Shown here piece after piece: positions 1 through 6,381 of a stretch of 13,195 nt of DNA. Numbering within the stretch: the stretch's first letter is position 1; each line of letters starts with the position of its first letter. This DNA comes from CAJCIY01 sp036379355 (GTDB lineage: Bacteria; Actinomycetota; Actinomycetes; Mycobacteriales; CAJCIY01): positions 1 through 13,195 of the forward strand of contig DASVGV010000026.1 of assembly GCA_036379355.1 (NCBI GenBank), given 5' to 3'. Made by a program: the position numbers and the translations under genes. Under the pieces are notes generated by a model. The model saw nothing but the letters and a program-made list of their open reading frames with translations. It did not search any database and was not told the origin of the DNA.

Positions 1-657
1 GGGATCTTCAAGCCACAGGGCGAGGCGATCAACAAGGGCGCGGCGTCCGACGTGAAGGTGCTCGTCGTCGGCAACCCCGCCAACACCAACGCGCTCATCG
101 CCAAGGCGCACGCGCCGGACGTACCGGCCGACCGGTTCACGGCCATGACGCGGCTCGACCACAACCGGGCGCTGGCCCAGCTGGCGGCCAAGCTCGGAGT
201 GGGCGTCGGCGACATCGAGCACATGACGATCTGGGGCAACCACTCGGCCACCCAGTACCCCGACCTCTACACCGCCCGCGTCGGGGGCAAGAGCGCCGCC
301 GAGCAGGTCGAGGAGGCCTGGCTCACCGAGACGTTCATCCCCACGGTGGCCAAGCGAGGGGCCGCGATCATCGACGCCCGCGGCGCGTCCTCCGCAGCGT
401 CGGCCGCGAACGCCGCGGTCGACCACGTCTACGACTGGGTCAACGGCACCGACTGGACATCCTGCTCGTTGCCGAGCGACGGCTCGTACGGCGTGCCCGA
501 GGGGCTCGTCTGCTCGTTCCCCTGCCGCTCGTCGGGCGGACAGTGGCAGATCATCCCGGACGTCGAGATCAACGACTTCTCGCGCGGGCGGATCGACGCC
601 TCGGTGAAGGAGCTCAGCGACGAGCGGGACGCCGTCCGGGCGCTCGGGCTGGTCTGA
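1..657 (+). CDS. mdh: Malate dehydrogenase, 3' part (partial at window start)
   Basis: This is the C-terminal 218 residues of an NAD-dependent malate dehydrogenase, which interconverts malate and oxaloacetate in the cytoplasm as part of the TCA cycle. The reading frame is open from base 1 and ends in TGA at 655-657; the N-terminal Rossmann glycine motif lies upstream of the window. Seen here: VVGNPANTNA (visible residues about 21-30), the substrate and proton-relay segment TRLDHNRA with Arg51, Asp53 and Arg56, and the catalytic histidine in WGNHSATQYP (His81). The family is about 330 residues, so roughly two thirds is present and the C-terminus looks complete. The GTG at 52 is internal (GNPANTN is a mid-protein motif), not a start. 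The gene converges on the roadblock gene with only 15 bases between the stop codons. Identity is very secure; coenzyme preference cannot be read from this part. Confidence 0.97.
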   Translation, partial: GIFKPQGEAINKGAASDVKVLVVGNPANTNALIAKAHAPDVPADRFTAMTRLDHNRALAQLAAKLGVGVGDIEHMTIWGNHSATQYPDLYTARVGGKSAAEQVEEAWLTETFIPTVAKRGAAIIDARGASSAASAANAAVDHVYDWVNGTDWTSCSLPSDGSYGVPEGLVCSFPCRSSGGQWQIIPDVEINDFSRGRIDASVKELSDERDAVRALGLV

Positions 658-659
658 CC

Positions 660-688
660 GGCCGCGACGTCGTCAGGCGAGCGCGGCC
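660..688. terminator. Possible bidirectional hairpin between convergent genes
   Basis: A perfect 7-base inverted repeat, GGCCGCG (660-666) and CGCGGCC (682-688), encloses a 15-base loop at the junction of the convergent malate dehydrogenase and roadblock genes. The right arm lies inside the end of the roadblock gene. No T-tract follows on either strand, which is common for terminators in high-GC actinobacteria but also makes the call weak. Confidence 0.3.
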
Positions 689-1083
689 CGCATCTCGGAG
701 CGCAGCGCGGGAGTCAGGGCGTCGCCCATCCGCGTGACCAGCAGCGCCATCTCGTACCCGAGCAGGCCCACGTCGGCGCCCCGGTCGGCCAGCACCGCGA
801 GACTCGACCCGTCGCTGATCTGCATGACCAGCAGCAGCCCGCCCTCGGTCTCGACCAGCAGGTGGTGCACGTCCCCGCCCTGCAGGTGGGTCGCAGCGGC
901 GACGGTCATGCTGGCGAGCCCGGACGCGATCGCCGCGAGCTGGTCCGCCTGGTCGCGGTCCATGCCGCCGGAGTAGGCGAGCAGCAGGCCGTCGGCGGAG
1001 ACGACCACGGCCTGGCGCAGGCCGGGTACGGACGTGGCGAAACTCTCCACCAGCCAGTTGAGGCTGGCGACATCGGTGCTCAC
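673..1083 (-). CDS. Roadblock/LC7 domain protein (conservon CvnB-like)
   Basis: A 136-residue roadblock/LC7 protein, the small alpha/beta fold that in actinobacterial conservons acts with a CvnA sensor kinase and a small GTPase. Family features seen: the opening LNWLVESFATSVPGLRQAVVVSADGLLLA (about 8-36, quoted in part), the helix with DQADQLAAIASGLASM, and the central HHLLVETEGGLLLVMQISDGSSLAVLA strands. The length is typical of the family (about 130-140). The start is GTG at 1083, preceded by AGGGAG at 1096-1091, 7 bases upstream. That GTG overlaps the TGA of the upstream kinase gene as GTGA, so translation is probably coupled and the two proteins are probably made together. In complete conservons the next gene would be a DUF742 protein and then a GTPase; here the next gene is the convergent malate dehydrogenase. 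Family assignment is firm; the precise role is inferred from conservon precedent. Confidence 0.93.
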   Translation of the reverse strand: MSTDVASLNWLVESFATSVPGLRQAVVVSADGLLLAYSGGMDRDQADQLAAIASGLASMTVAAATHLQGGDVHHLLVETEGGLLLVMQISDGSSLAVLADRGADVGLLGYEMALLVTRMGDALTPALRSEMRAALA

Positions 1084-3254
1084 GCGTCTGCTCCCTGAAT
1101 GTCGGTGCCGAGGGTGTCGCGAGCAGTGTCCGCCTCATCCGGCCGGTGCGTCTCGGTACGCCCCCGCGCCACGCCCACCCGGTAGGAGGTGACGACGCTG
1201 CGCATGGCTGCCGGGTCCGGCGCCGGCGGCAGCGGGTCGGGATCGCCGGCGGGCTCGGTGCCCCGGCGGTCGAGCGGTTCGAACACGGTCTCGGGCGCCG
1301 GGGTCCCCCCGGCGGCGCGCAGCGCCTGCTGGGGCACCCGGCGGGTGAGCGTCCCGCGGCCGCCCGGAAGAGGCACGACGGTGTCGGCGGTCGGACGCCG
1401 GTGGCGGCGCGGCAGGGCGTCGGGAGCCGCAGAGTCGTCGGCGTCGACCGGCGACAGCACGGAGGGCAGGTCGTCGACCACCGGCGGCGGGGCGGACCCG
1501 AACAGGATGTGGTCGTGGGCGCCGCCGGACGGCACCGGCTCCGCCCACCGGGAGGACACCGCCCACACCTCATCGGCGGGCTCCGGTGTCTCGGCGCTTG
1601 CCGCGTCCGTAGCGGCGCCTGGCACGCGGTCCGGTGCGGTGTCCCGCGGGGTCTCCTGAGCCACTGGGCGCGCCGGCGCGATCTGGGCCGCCGTGGCGGT
1701 GGAGGCCTGATCCGGCTCCTGCTCGGCGCTGTGATGGTGCGTCCGGCCGGCGTGCGCCGGCAGGTGGCGGGCGGCCCGTCGGCCCGGCAGCGGCATCGGC
1801 GTCGTGGTCCGCGTGGCAGCGACCGCCCCCGAGCCGCTGACGACGACCGTGCGGGGCAGGTCGACGTACGCGACCAGGCCGGACTGCCCACCTTCGCGAG
1901 CGCTCAGCGTGACCGTGATGGCGTGGCGTGCGGCCAACCGCTTCACGACCGGGAAGCCGAGCGTCGCGCCGACCTCGGCGTCGTCGGTGGCCTCCGAGAG
2001 CAGGGCGTTGTGCTCGGCCAACCGCTGTTCGGTCATGCCGATCCCCTCGTCGGCGACCCAGAGCCGCAGCGTTCCGTCGGGGCCGGGAGCGGCGCCGACC
2101 ACGACCTGGGTGTCGGGAGGCGAGCAGGCGAGCGCGTTGTCCAGCAGCTCGGCGGTCAGGTGCGCGACGTCACTGACCACGTGCCCGGCGACGGCGCCGT
2201 CCGTGCCGACGCTGACGGTCACCCGTGCGTACTGCTCGACCTCGGCGGCGGCCCCGCGCAGGAGCTCCTCGACCGGGACGGGCCGGCTGAACGACCGGTT
2301 GACGCCGTCGGGCGCGCCCGCCAGCACCAGCAGGTTCTCCGCGTTGCGCCGCATCCGGGTGGCGAGGTGGTCGAGGGCGAACAGGCCGGAGAGCACGTCC
2401 GGGTCGCGCTCGTCGCGCTCGAGGTCGTCGAGCGTGCTCAGCTGACGGCCGACGAGGCTCTGGTTCCGGCGGGCGAGGTTGGTCATGAGGGCGTACGTCG
2501 CCTGTCGCCGGGCGAGGGCGAGCTCCGCCGCGCGGGCGCGCAGGATGTGCTCGGCGACCTCGGGGTCGAGCTCGGGCTCCTCGGCCGGCGGCCCGGGGTC
2601 GGCGAAGACGGGCACCGGCACGTCCCGGCGCCAGGCGAACGCGGACGCGCCTGCGACGCCGACGACGGCCAGGATGTGCACGAACGTCCACAGCGCGGGG
2701 CGGCCGTCCGCCGCGCTGCCGCGGGCGAAGACGAGGTCGTGCTGCACGGCGGCGGGAACCGCCAGCGCCAGCGCGAGCGTGCCGATCCCGCTCCCCAGCA
2801 GCAGTGGGTCCTGGTAGAGCGCGACGAGCGCCACGACGAACAGCGGGTGCAGGTACGCATCCGGTGCGCCTCCGCCCAGGTAGACCACGGCGTACGAGCA
2901 CCAGGACAGGCCGAGCACGATCGCCAGCGACCGTCCCAGCCTGTCGCGCAGGAACCGGGCGCCGAGCGTCGCGACCACGACGGGGATGGCCAGCTCGCCC
3001 GAGGTGGCCGAGCCGTGGTGCTGGCCGATCCCGAGCAGGATCAGCAGCGGGACGTGGACCGCGAGAACGGCGATGAGCATCCGGTGCCGCGACTCGCGGA
3101 CGGCCGTCGGCAGGCGCGGGACGTGCAGGAGCGAGAAGTGCTTGACCGCCTCCGGCGCGGGCGAGGAACCGGCGTCGGCGACGCCGGGATGCACGTCCGC
3201 GGGAGGCGCGGTCGTGGCTGCCGCCCCGACCGTGCGAACCTCCGTCGCCGTCAT
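1080..3254 (-). CDS. Conservon-type membrane sensor histidine kinase/ATPase (CvnA-like)
   Basis: A 724-residue membrane sensor with a GHKL ATPase domain, of the kind that heads actinobacterial conservons. Residues about 59-210 hold some five hydrophobic membrane segments. A linker with ARRNQSLVGRQLSTLDDLE leads to LDHLATRMRRNAENLLVLAG, which carries the candidate phospho-acceptor His296. The ATPase domain follows: N box HLTAELLDNAL (Glu369, Asn373), G1 box DEGIGM (402-407) and G2-type GATLGFPVVKRLA (429-441). Residues about 475-724 form a long Pro/Ala/Asp-rich, probably disordered tail with two short blocks I recognise from conservon kinases: LTRRVPQQAL (about 636-645) and AMRSVVTSYRVGVARGR (683-699). 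Start chosen: ATG at 3254, because AGAGGTGA (3266-3259) lies just upstream; an in-frame GTG 27 bases earlier lacks such a site. It is transcribed first, with the roadblock gene overlapping by GTGA. The signal sensed is unknown. Confidence 0.92.
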   Translation of the reverse strand: MTATEVRTVGAAATTAPPADVHPGVADAGSSPAPEAVKHFSLLHVPRLPTAVRESRHRMLIAVLAVHVPLLILLGIGQHHGSATSGELAIPVVVATLGARFLRDRLGRSLAIVLGLSWCSYAVVYLGGGAPDAYLHPLFVVALVALYQDPLLLGSGIGTLALALAVPAAVQHDLVFARGSAADGRPALWTFVHILAVVGVAGASAFAWRRDVPVPVFADPGPPAEEPELDPEVAEHILRARAAELALARRQATYALMTNLARRNQSLVGRQLSTLDDLERDERDPDVLSGLFALDHLATRMRRNAENLLVLAGAPDGVNRSFSRPVPVEELLRGAAAEVEQYARVTVSVGTDGAVAGHVVSDVAHLTAELLDNALACSPPDTQVVVGAAPGPDGTLRLWVADEGIGMTEQRLAEHNALLSEATDDAEVGATLGFPVVKRLAARHAITVTLSAREGGQSGLVAYVDLPRTVVVSGSGAVAATRTTTPMPLPGRRAARHLPAHAGRTHHHSAEQEPDQASTATAAQIAPARPVAQETPRDTAPDRVPGAATDAASAETPEPADEVWAVSSRWAEPVPSGGAHDHILFGSAPPPVVDDLPSVLSPVDADDSAAPDALPRRHRRPTADTVVPLPGGRGTLTRRVPQQALRAAGGTPAPETVFEPLDRRGTEPAGDPDPLPPAPDPAAMRSVVTSYRVGVARGRTETHRPDEADTARDTLGTDIQGADA

Positions 3255-3258
3255 CCGG

Positions 3259-3266
3259 TCACCTCT
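3259..3266 (-). promoter_or_regulatory. Ribosome binding site that fixes the kinase start
   Basis: On the minus strand AGAGGTGA is followed by 4 bases and then ATG (3254-3252); the core GAGG is 7 bases from the start. This favours MTATEV... as the N-terminus over the GTG at 3281. Confidence 0.7.
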
Positions 3267-3377
3267 CGTCCTCGATCGCACCGGGCATCCGGCTCTGTCG
3301 TGATCGGCCGGACGGAGCGCGATCTGTAGTCCGGCTGCCCGTGCCCGCGGCGAGGCTCCGGCGGCCGATCCGGACGC

Positions 3378-3383
3378 TAGGTT
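3378..3383 (+). promoter_or_regulatory. Candidate -10 element (TAGGTT) for the CorC-like gene
   Basis: TAGGTT fits the actinobacterial TANNNT -10 pattern and would start transcription near 3390, about 11 bases before the GTG start at 3401. I see no convincing -35. A four-codon ORF (GTG at 3390, TGA at 3402-3404) overlaps the real start, so it is unclear whether GGGTGAT (3388-3394) acts as a ribosome binding site for 3401. Unproven. Confidence 0.33.
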
Positions 3384-3400
3384 GGGCGGGTGATCACGCC

Positions 3401-4717
3401 GTGAGCACCTGGTTGTCCGTGCTCGTGGTCGTCGTCCTCATCCTCGTCGAGGGCGTGTTCGTGGCGGCCGAGATCAGCCTGATCTCGCTGCGCGAGAGCC
3501 AGGTGAACGCGCTGGCCGAGGCGGGGCCGCGCGGTCAGCGGGTGGCCCGGCTGGTCCGTGACCCGAACCGGTTCCTCGCCTCGGTGCAGATCGGCGTCAC
3601 GCTGACGGCGCTGTTGTCCTCGGCGTTCGGCGCGATCACGCTGTCGCGCACGCTGGCCCGCGCGCTGCGGCGGGCGGGGCTGGGCAACACGCTCGCGGAG
3701 GTCGTCGGCTTCCTCGTCGTCACCCTGTTGATCTCGTTCGTCACGCTCGTGATCGGTGAGCTCGCCCCCAAGCGCATCGCGCTCCAGCGGGCGCAGTCGG
3801 TCGCGCAGACCCTGTCCGGCCCGCTCGACGTCGTCGCGCGGGTCAGCCGGCCGGTGATCTGGCTGCTGTCGCGGTCGACCGACGCCGTCGTCCGGGTCTT
3901 CGGCGGCGACCCGGGCACCAGCAGGCAGGCCATCACCGACGAGGAGCTGCGCGGCCTGGTCGCCGCCCACCAGTCGCTGTCGGGCGAGGAGCGCAAGCTG
4001 ATCGACGACGTCTTCTCGGCGAGTGAGCGCACCGTCCGGGAGGTCATGGTCCCCCGCACCGAGGTGCAGTTCCTCGAGGCGGACCAGCTGGCCGTCCGGG
4101 CCGCGAAGAAGGTCCTCGACCAGCCGCACTCGCGCTACCCCGTGGCGGCCGAGTCGTACGACGACATCGTCGGCTTCGTGCATGTCCGGGACCTGTACGC
4201 CGTCGACCGCCGGTCGAAGACGGTGCACGTCGGTGATGTCGCCCGGCCGGTGAAGCTGCTGCCGGAGACCAAGGCCGTGCTGCCGGCGATGGCGGAGATG
4301 CGCCGCGAGGGCCACCACCTCGCGATCGTCGTCGACGAGTACGGCGGAACGGCCGGCATCGTCACGCTCGAGGACCTCATCGAGGAGGTCGTCGGGGAGA
4401 TCCGCGACGAGTACGACGAGCAGGCGCAGCAGCTGCGCACGCTGCGCGGCGGGGACCTCGAGGTGGACGGCCTGCTCAACCTGGAGGACTTCGCCGAGGT
4501 GACCGGCGTCGCGCTGCCGGACGGTCACTACGAGACCGCGGCCGGGTTCGTGGTGGCCGCGCTCGGCCACGTGCCGCGCGTCGGGGAGGCGGTCGTGACC
4601 GGTCGCACCCGGCTCACCGTCACGCGGGTGGACGGGCGCCGGGTGGAGCGGCTGCGGGTGGCCCGTACCGAGCCGGCGACGGACGTCCCCGCCGAGGAGC
4701 CCGTTGCCGACGGATGA
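3401..4717 (+). CDS. CorC/HlyC-type membrane protein with CBS pair (DUF21-CBS-CorC)
   Basis: A 438-residue inner-membrane protein of the 'hemolysin family'/CNNM-CorC group, linked in studied members to magnesium or cobalt homeostasis. Domain order: N-terminal DUF21 (CNNM) region (about 1-175) with membrane segments near 4-24, 64-80 and 101-120, ending in the family motif GELAPKR (119-125); a CBS pair (about 205-330) with EVMVPRTEV near 214 and VDEYGGTAGIVTLEDLIEEV (311-330); and a C-terminal CorC_HlyC domain (about 350-422), which contains DGLLNLEDF and AAGFV. Start: GTG at 3401 gives a protein that begins directly with the first membrane helix, with GGGTGAT 6 bases upstream; a longer frame from GTG 3341 adds 20 residues that look non-coding. 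Divergent from the kinase gene and 24 bases before trpS. The old name hemolysin should not be read as toxin function. Family firm, substrate unknown. Confidence 0.93.
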   Translation: MSTWLSVLVVVVLILVEGVFVAAEISLISLRESQVNALAEAGPRGQRVARLVRDPNRFLASVQIGVTLTALLSSAFGAITLSRTLARALRRAGLGNTLAEVVGFLVVTLLISFVTLVIGELAPKRIALQRAQSVAQTLSGPLDVVARVSRPVIWLLSRSTDAVVRVFGGDPGTSRQAITDEELRGLVAAHQSLSGEERKLIDDVFSASERTVREVMVPRTEVQFLEADQLAVRAAKKVLDQPHSRYPVAAESYDDIVGFVHVRDLYAVDRRSKTVHVGDVARPVKLLPETKAVLPAMAEMRREGHHLAIVVDEYGGTAGIVTLEDLIEEVVGEIRDEYDEQAQQLRTLRGGDLEVDGLLNLEDFAEVTGVALPDGHYETAAGFVVAALGHVPRVGEAVVTGRTRLTVTRVDGRRVERLRVARTEPATDVPAEEPVADG

Positions 4718-4728
4718 TCGTCACCTGG

Positions 4729-4734
4729 GAGACT
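4729..4734 (+). promoter_or_regulatory. Weak -10-like hexamer (GAGACT) before trpS
   Basis: GAGACT sits 7 bases upstream of the ATG, the layout expected if trpS had its own leaderless transcript. A TTGCCG at 4704-4709 is a possible -35, but the 19-base spacing is long. The overlapping GGGAG (4727-4731) may instead be a ribosome binding site. Weak. Confidence 0.22.
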
Positions 4735-4741
4735 GCGCCGC

Positions 4742-5770
4742 ATGAGCGACGCGCGCCCGCGGATCCTGTCGGGGATCCAGCCCACCGGGTCCGGTTCCCA
4801 CCTGGGGAACTACCTGGGAGCGGTCAAGCGGTGGGCGGGGCTGCAGGACGGCTACGACGCGTACTACTTCATCGCCGACCTGCACGCGATCACGGTGCCG
4901 CGCGATCCCGAGCAGCTGCGCCGCCGCACGCTCGAGACGGTCGCCGAGCTCGTCGCCTCGGGGGTCGACCCGGCGCGGTCGACGATCTTCCTGCAGTCGC
5001 ACCTTCCCGAGCACGCCCAGCTGGCCTGGGTGCTCGGCTGTATCACCGGCTACGGCGAGGCCGCCCGGATGACCCAGTTCAAGGACAAGGCGGCCCGCTC
5101 GGAGCTCGGGTCGGCGTCGGTCGGGCTGTTCGCGTACCCGATCTTGCAGGTCGCGGACATCCTGCTGTACCAGGCCGACGAGGTGCCGGTCGGCGGCGAC
5201 CAGTCGCAGCACGTGGAGCTGACCCGGGACCTCGCGCAGCGGTTCAACTCCCGGTTCGGGCCCGTCTTCACGGTGCCGAAGCCCACGGTGCTCGCCGAGA
5301 CCGCCCGCATCGCCGACCTCCAGGACCCGACGAAGAAGATGTCCAAGTCGCGGCCGGCGAACGGGACCGTGCTGGTCGCCGACCCGCCGGCGACGATCCG
5401 CAAGAAGATCCGCAGCGCGGTCACGGACACCGGTCGCGAGGTGCGGGCCGCACCGGACAAGCCCGGTATCGCCAACCTGCTCGGCATCCTGTCGGCGGTC
5501 TCCGGAGAGGGCGTCGCCGCCCTCGAGGAGCGGTTCCAGGGCTGCGGGTACGGCGACTTCAAGGCGGCGGTCGCCGACGCGGTCGTCGCCGAGCTGGAGC
5601 CCGTGCAACAGCGGTACGCCGAGCTGATGGCGGCCCCGCAGGAACTGCACCGCATGCTGGCCGAGGGCGCGCTGACGGCACGCGCCACCGCGGCGGCGAC
5701 GCTCGCGCGGGCCTACGACGCCGTCGGGTTCCTGCCGCCGGCCGGCCTGCCCCAGTGGCCGACGGCGTGA
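4742..5770 (+). CDS. trpS: Tryptophanyl-tRNA synthetase
   Basis: A class I aminoacyl-tRNA synthetase that charges tRNA-Trp in the cytoplasm. At 342 residues it matches the normal bacterial TrpS length. Diagnostic parts: the N-terminal ILSGIQPTGSGSHLGNYLGA (9-26), containing the HIGH-type signature as HLGN (20-23); YYFIADLHAIT (41-51); the substrate pocket segment PVGGDQSQHVELTRDLAQRF (149-168); and the second class I signature KMSKS (199-203), within DPTKKMSKS. All the signature elements expected of a working enzyme are present. ATG at 4742 is the natural start and lies 24 bases after the CorC-like gene, so read-through from it is likely. Its stop codon overlaps an ATG as TGATG (see the eight-codon ORF at 5770). 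I cannot tell from this window whether it is the only trpS in the genome. Confidence 0.97.
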   Translation: MSDARPRILSGIQPTGSGSHLGNYLGAVKRWAGLQDGYDAYYFIADLHAITVPRDPEQLRRRTLETVAELVASGVDPARSTIFLQSHLPEHAQLAWVLGCITGYGEAARMTQFKDKAARSELGSASVGLFAYPILQVADILLYQADEVPVGGDQSQHVELTRDLAQRFNSRFGPVFTVPKPTVLAETARIADLQDPTKKMSKSRPANGTVLVADPPATIRKKIRSAVTDTGREVRAAPDKPGIANLLGILSAVSGEGVAALEERFQGCGYGDFKAAVADAVVAELEPVQQRYAELMAAPQELHRMLAEGALTARATAAATLARAYDAVGFLPPAGLPQWPTA

Positions 5771-5796
5771 TGCTGCGCCGGGTCGGGCCGCGTTGA
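5770..5796 (+). CDS. Possible eight-codon ORF bridging trpS and the 2H gene
   Basis: An ATG overlapping the trpS stop (TGATG) opens an eight-codon frame (MLRRVGPR) whose TGA (5794-5796) overlaps the TTG start of the next gene as TTGA. The frame differs from both neighbours. The peptide itself need not matter: the arrangement could carry terminating ribosomes from trpS to the weakly initiated TTG. It could also be chance, since both overlaps are only a few bases. Confidence 0.3.
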   Translation: MLRRVGPR

Positions 5797-6350
5797 CCGC
5801 CCGCCGCGACATCGGGGTTGCGCTGGGCCTGCCCGATCCGATCTCCGCCGAGCTGCAGGCCTGGCGCGAGCGGCTCGGCGATCCGAGCGCCCGCCGGATC
5901 GTGCCGCACGTGACCCTGCTGCCGCCGACGGCGGTGCGTGAGGAGCGGATGCCCGACGTGGAGGAGCACCTGCGCGGCGTCGCCGAGACGATGTCCCCGT
6001 TCGTGGTGCGGCTGCGCGGGTCGGCGACGTTCCGGCCGGTGTCACCGGTGGTGTTCGTCCCGCTGGCGCAGGGCATCAGCGAGTGCGAGCTGCTGGCCGC
6101 CGCGGTCCGGAAGGGGCCGCTCGCGCGGGCGCTGCGCTTCCCGTACCACCCCCACGTGACGATCGCCCAGGACGTCCCTGACGAGGCGCTCGACCGCGGG
6201 TACGCCGAGCTCGCCGCCTTCGACGCCTGCTTCCGCGCCTGGGGGTTCTCCCTGTTCGAGCAGGGCAGCGACCACGTGTGGCGCAAGCAGCGGGACTTTC
6301 CGTTCGGGACGTCGCCGCTCGGGCCGCAGGAGCGCCCGCCAGGTTGGTGA
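5793..6350 (+). CDS. 2H phosphoesterase, 2'-5' RNA ligase family protein
   Basis: A 185-residue protein of the 2H phosphoesterase superfamily (2'-5' RNA ligase/LigT/cyclic phosphodiesterase). Members act on 2'-5' linkages or cyclic phosphates of RNA ends or nucleotides using two HxT/S motifs. Both are present: HVT at 39-41 (in VPHVTLLPP) and HVT at 121-123 (in YHPHVTIAQD), spaced as in the family. The frame has no start codon upstream of TTG at 5793, and the domain begins almost at once (DIGVALGLP), so TTG is the likely start although no strong ribosome binding site precedes it. It lies 22 bases after trpS on the same strand and is probably co-transcribed. A link with tRNA or RNA end processing is suggested by the neighbour, but that is inference. 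The true substrate cannot be read from sequence. Confidence 0.9.
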   Translation: MTARRDIGVALGLPDPISAELQAWRERLGDPSARRIVPHVTLLPPTAVREERMPDVEEHLRGVAETMSPFVVRLRGSATFRPVSPVVFVPLAQGISECELLAAAVRKGPLARALRFPYHPHVTIAQDVPDEALDRGYAELAAFDACFRAWGFSLFEQGSDHVWRKQRDFPFGTSPLGPQERPPGW

Positions 6351-6381
6351 TCTCCCTGCGATCCGGGGTAGTGGCTGGCGC

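Noticed and set aside
689..697. A seventh CGCATCTCG half-site, in the end of the roadblock gene
   Set aside because: It is a lone copy without the paired or spaced partners, lies in a conserved coding segment (SEMR), and one chance 9-mer in 13 kb is plausible.
1146..3329. A 727-codon plus-strand frame opposite the kinase gene
   Set aside because: It is the GC-rich shadow of the real minus-strand kinase gene: rich in Arg, Gly and Asp-Arg runs, with no recognisable domain.
3390..3404. Four-codon GTG ORF overlapping the CorC-like start
   Set aside because: Too short to support on its own; noted only because its GTG would sit at the start of a transcript made from the TAGGTT element.
3377..4570. 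A 397-codon minus-strand frame opposite the CorC-like gene
   Set aside because: The plus strand encodes an intact DUF21-CBS-CorC protein; the antisense product is low-complexity.
3401..4717. Toxin (hemolysin) function
   Set aside because: The DUF21-CBS-CorC architecture is that of an ion-homeostasis membrane protein; the hemolysin name is historical.
4721..6286. A 521-codon minus-strand frame opposite trpS and the 2H gene
   Set aside because: Both plus-strand genes carry complete catalytic motifs; the antisense translation is Arg/Gly/Asp-rich without a domain.
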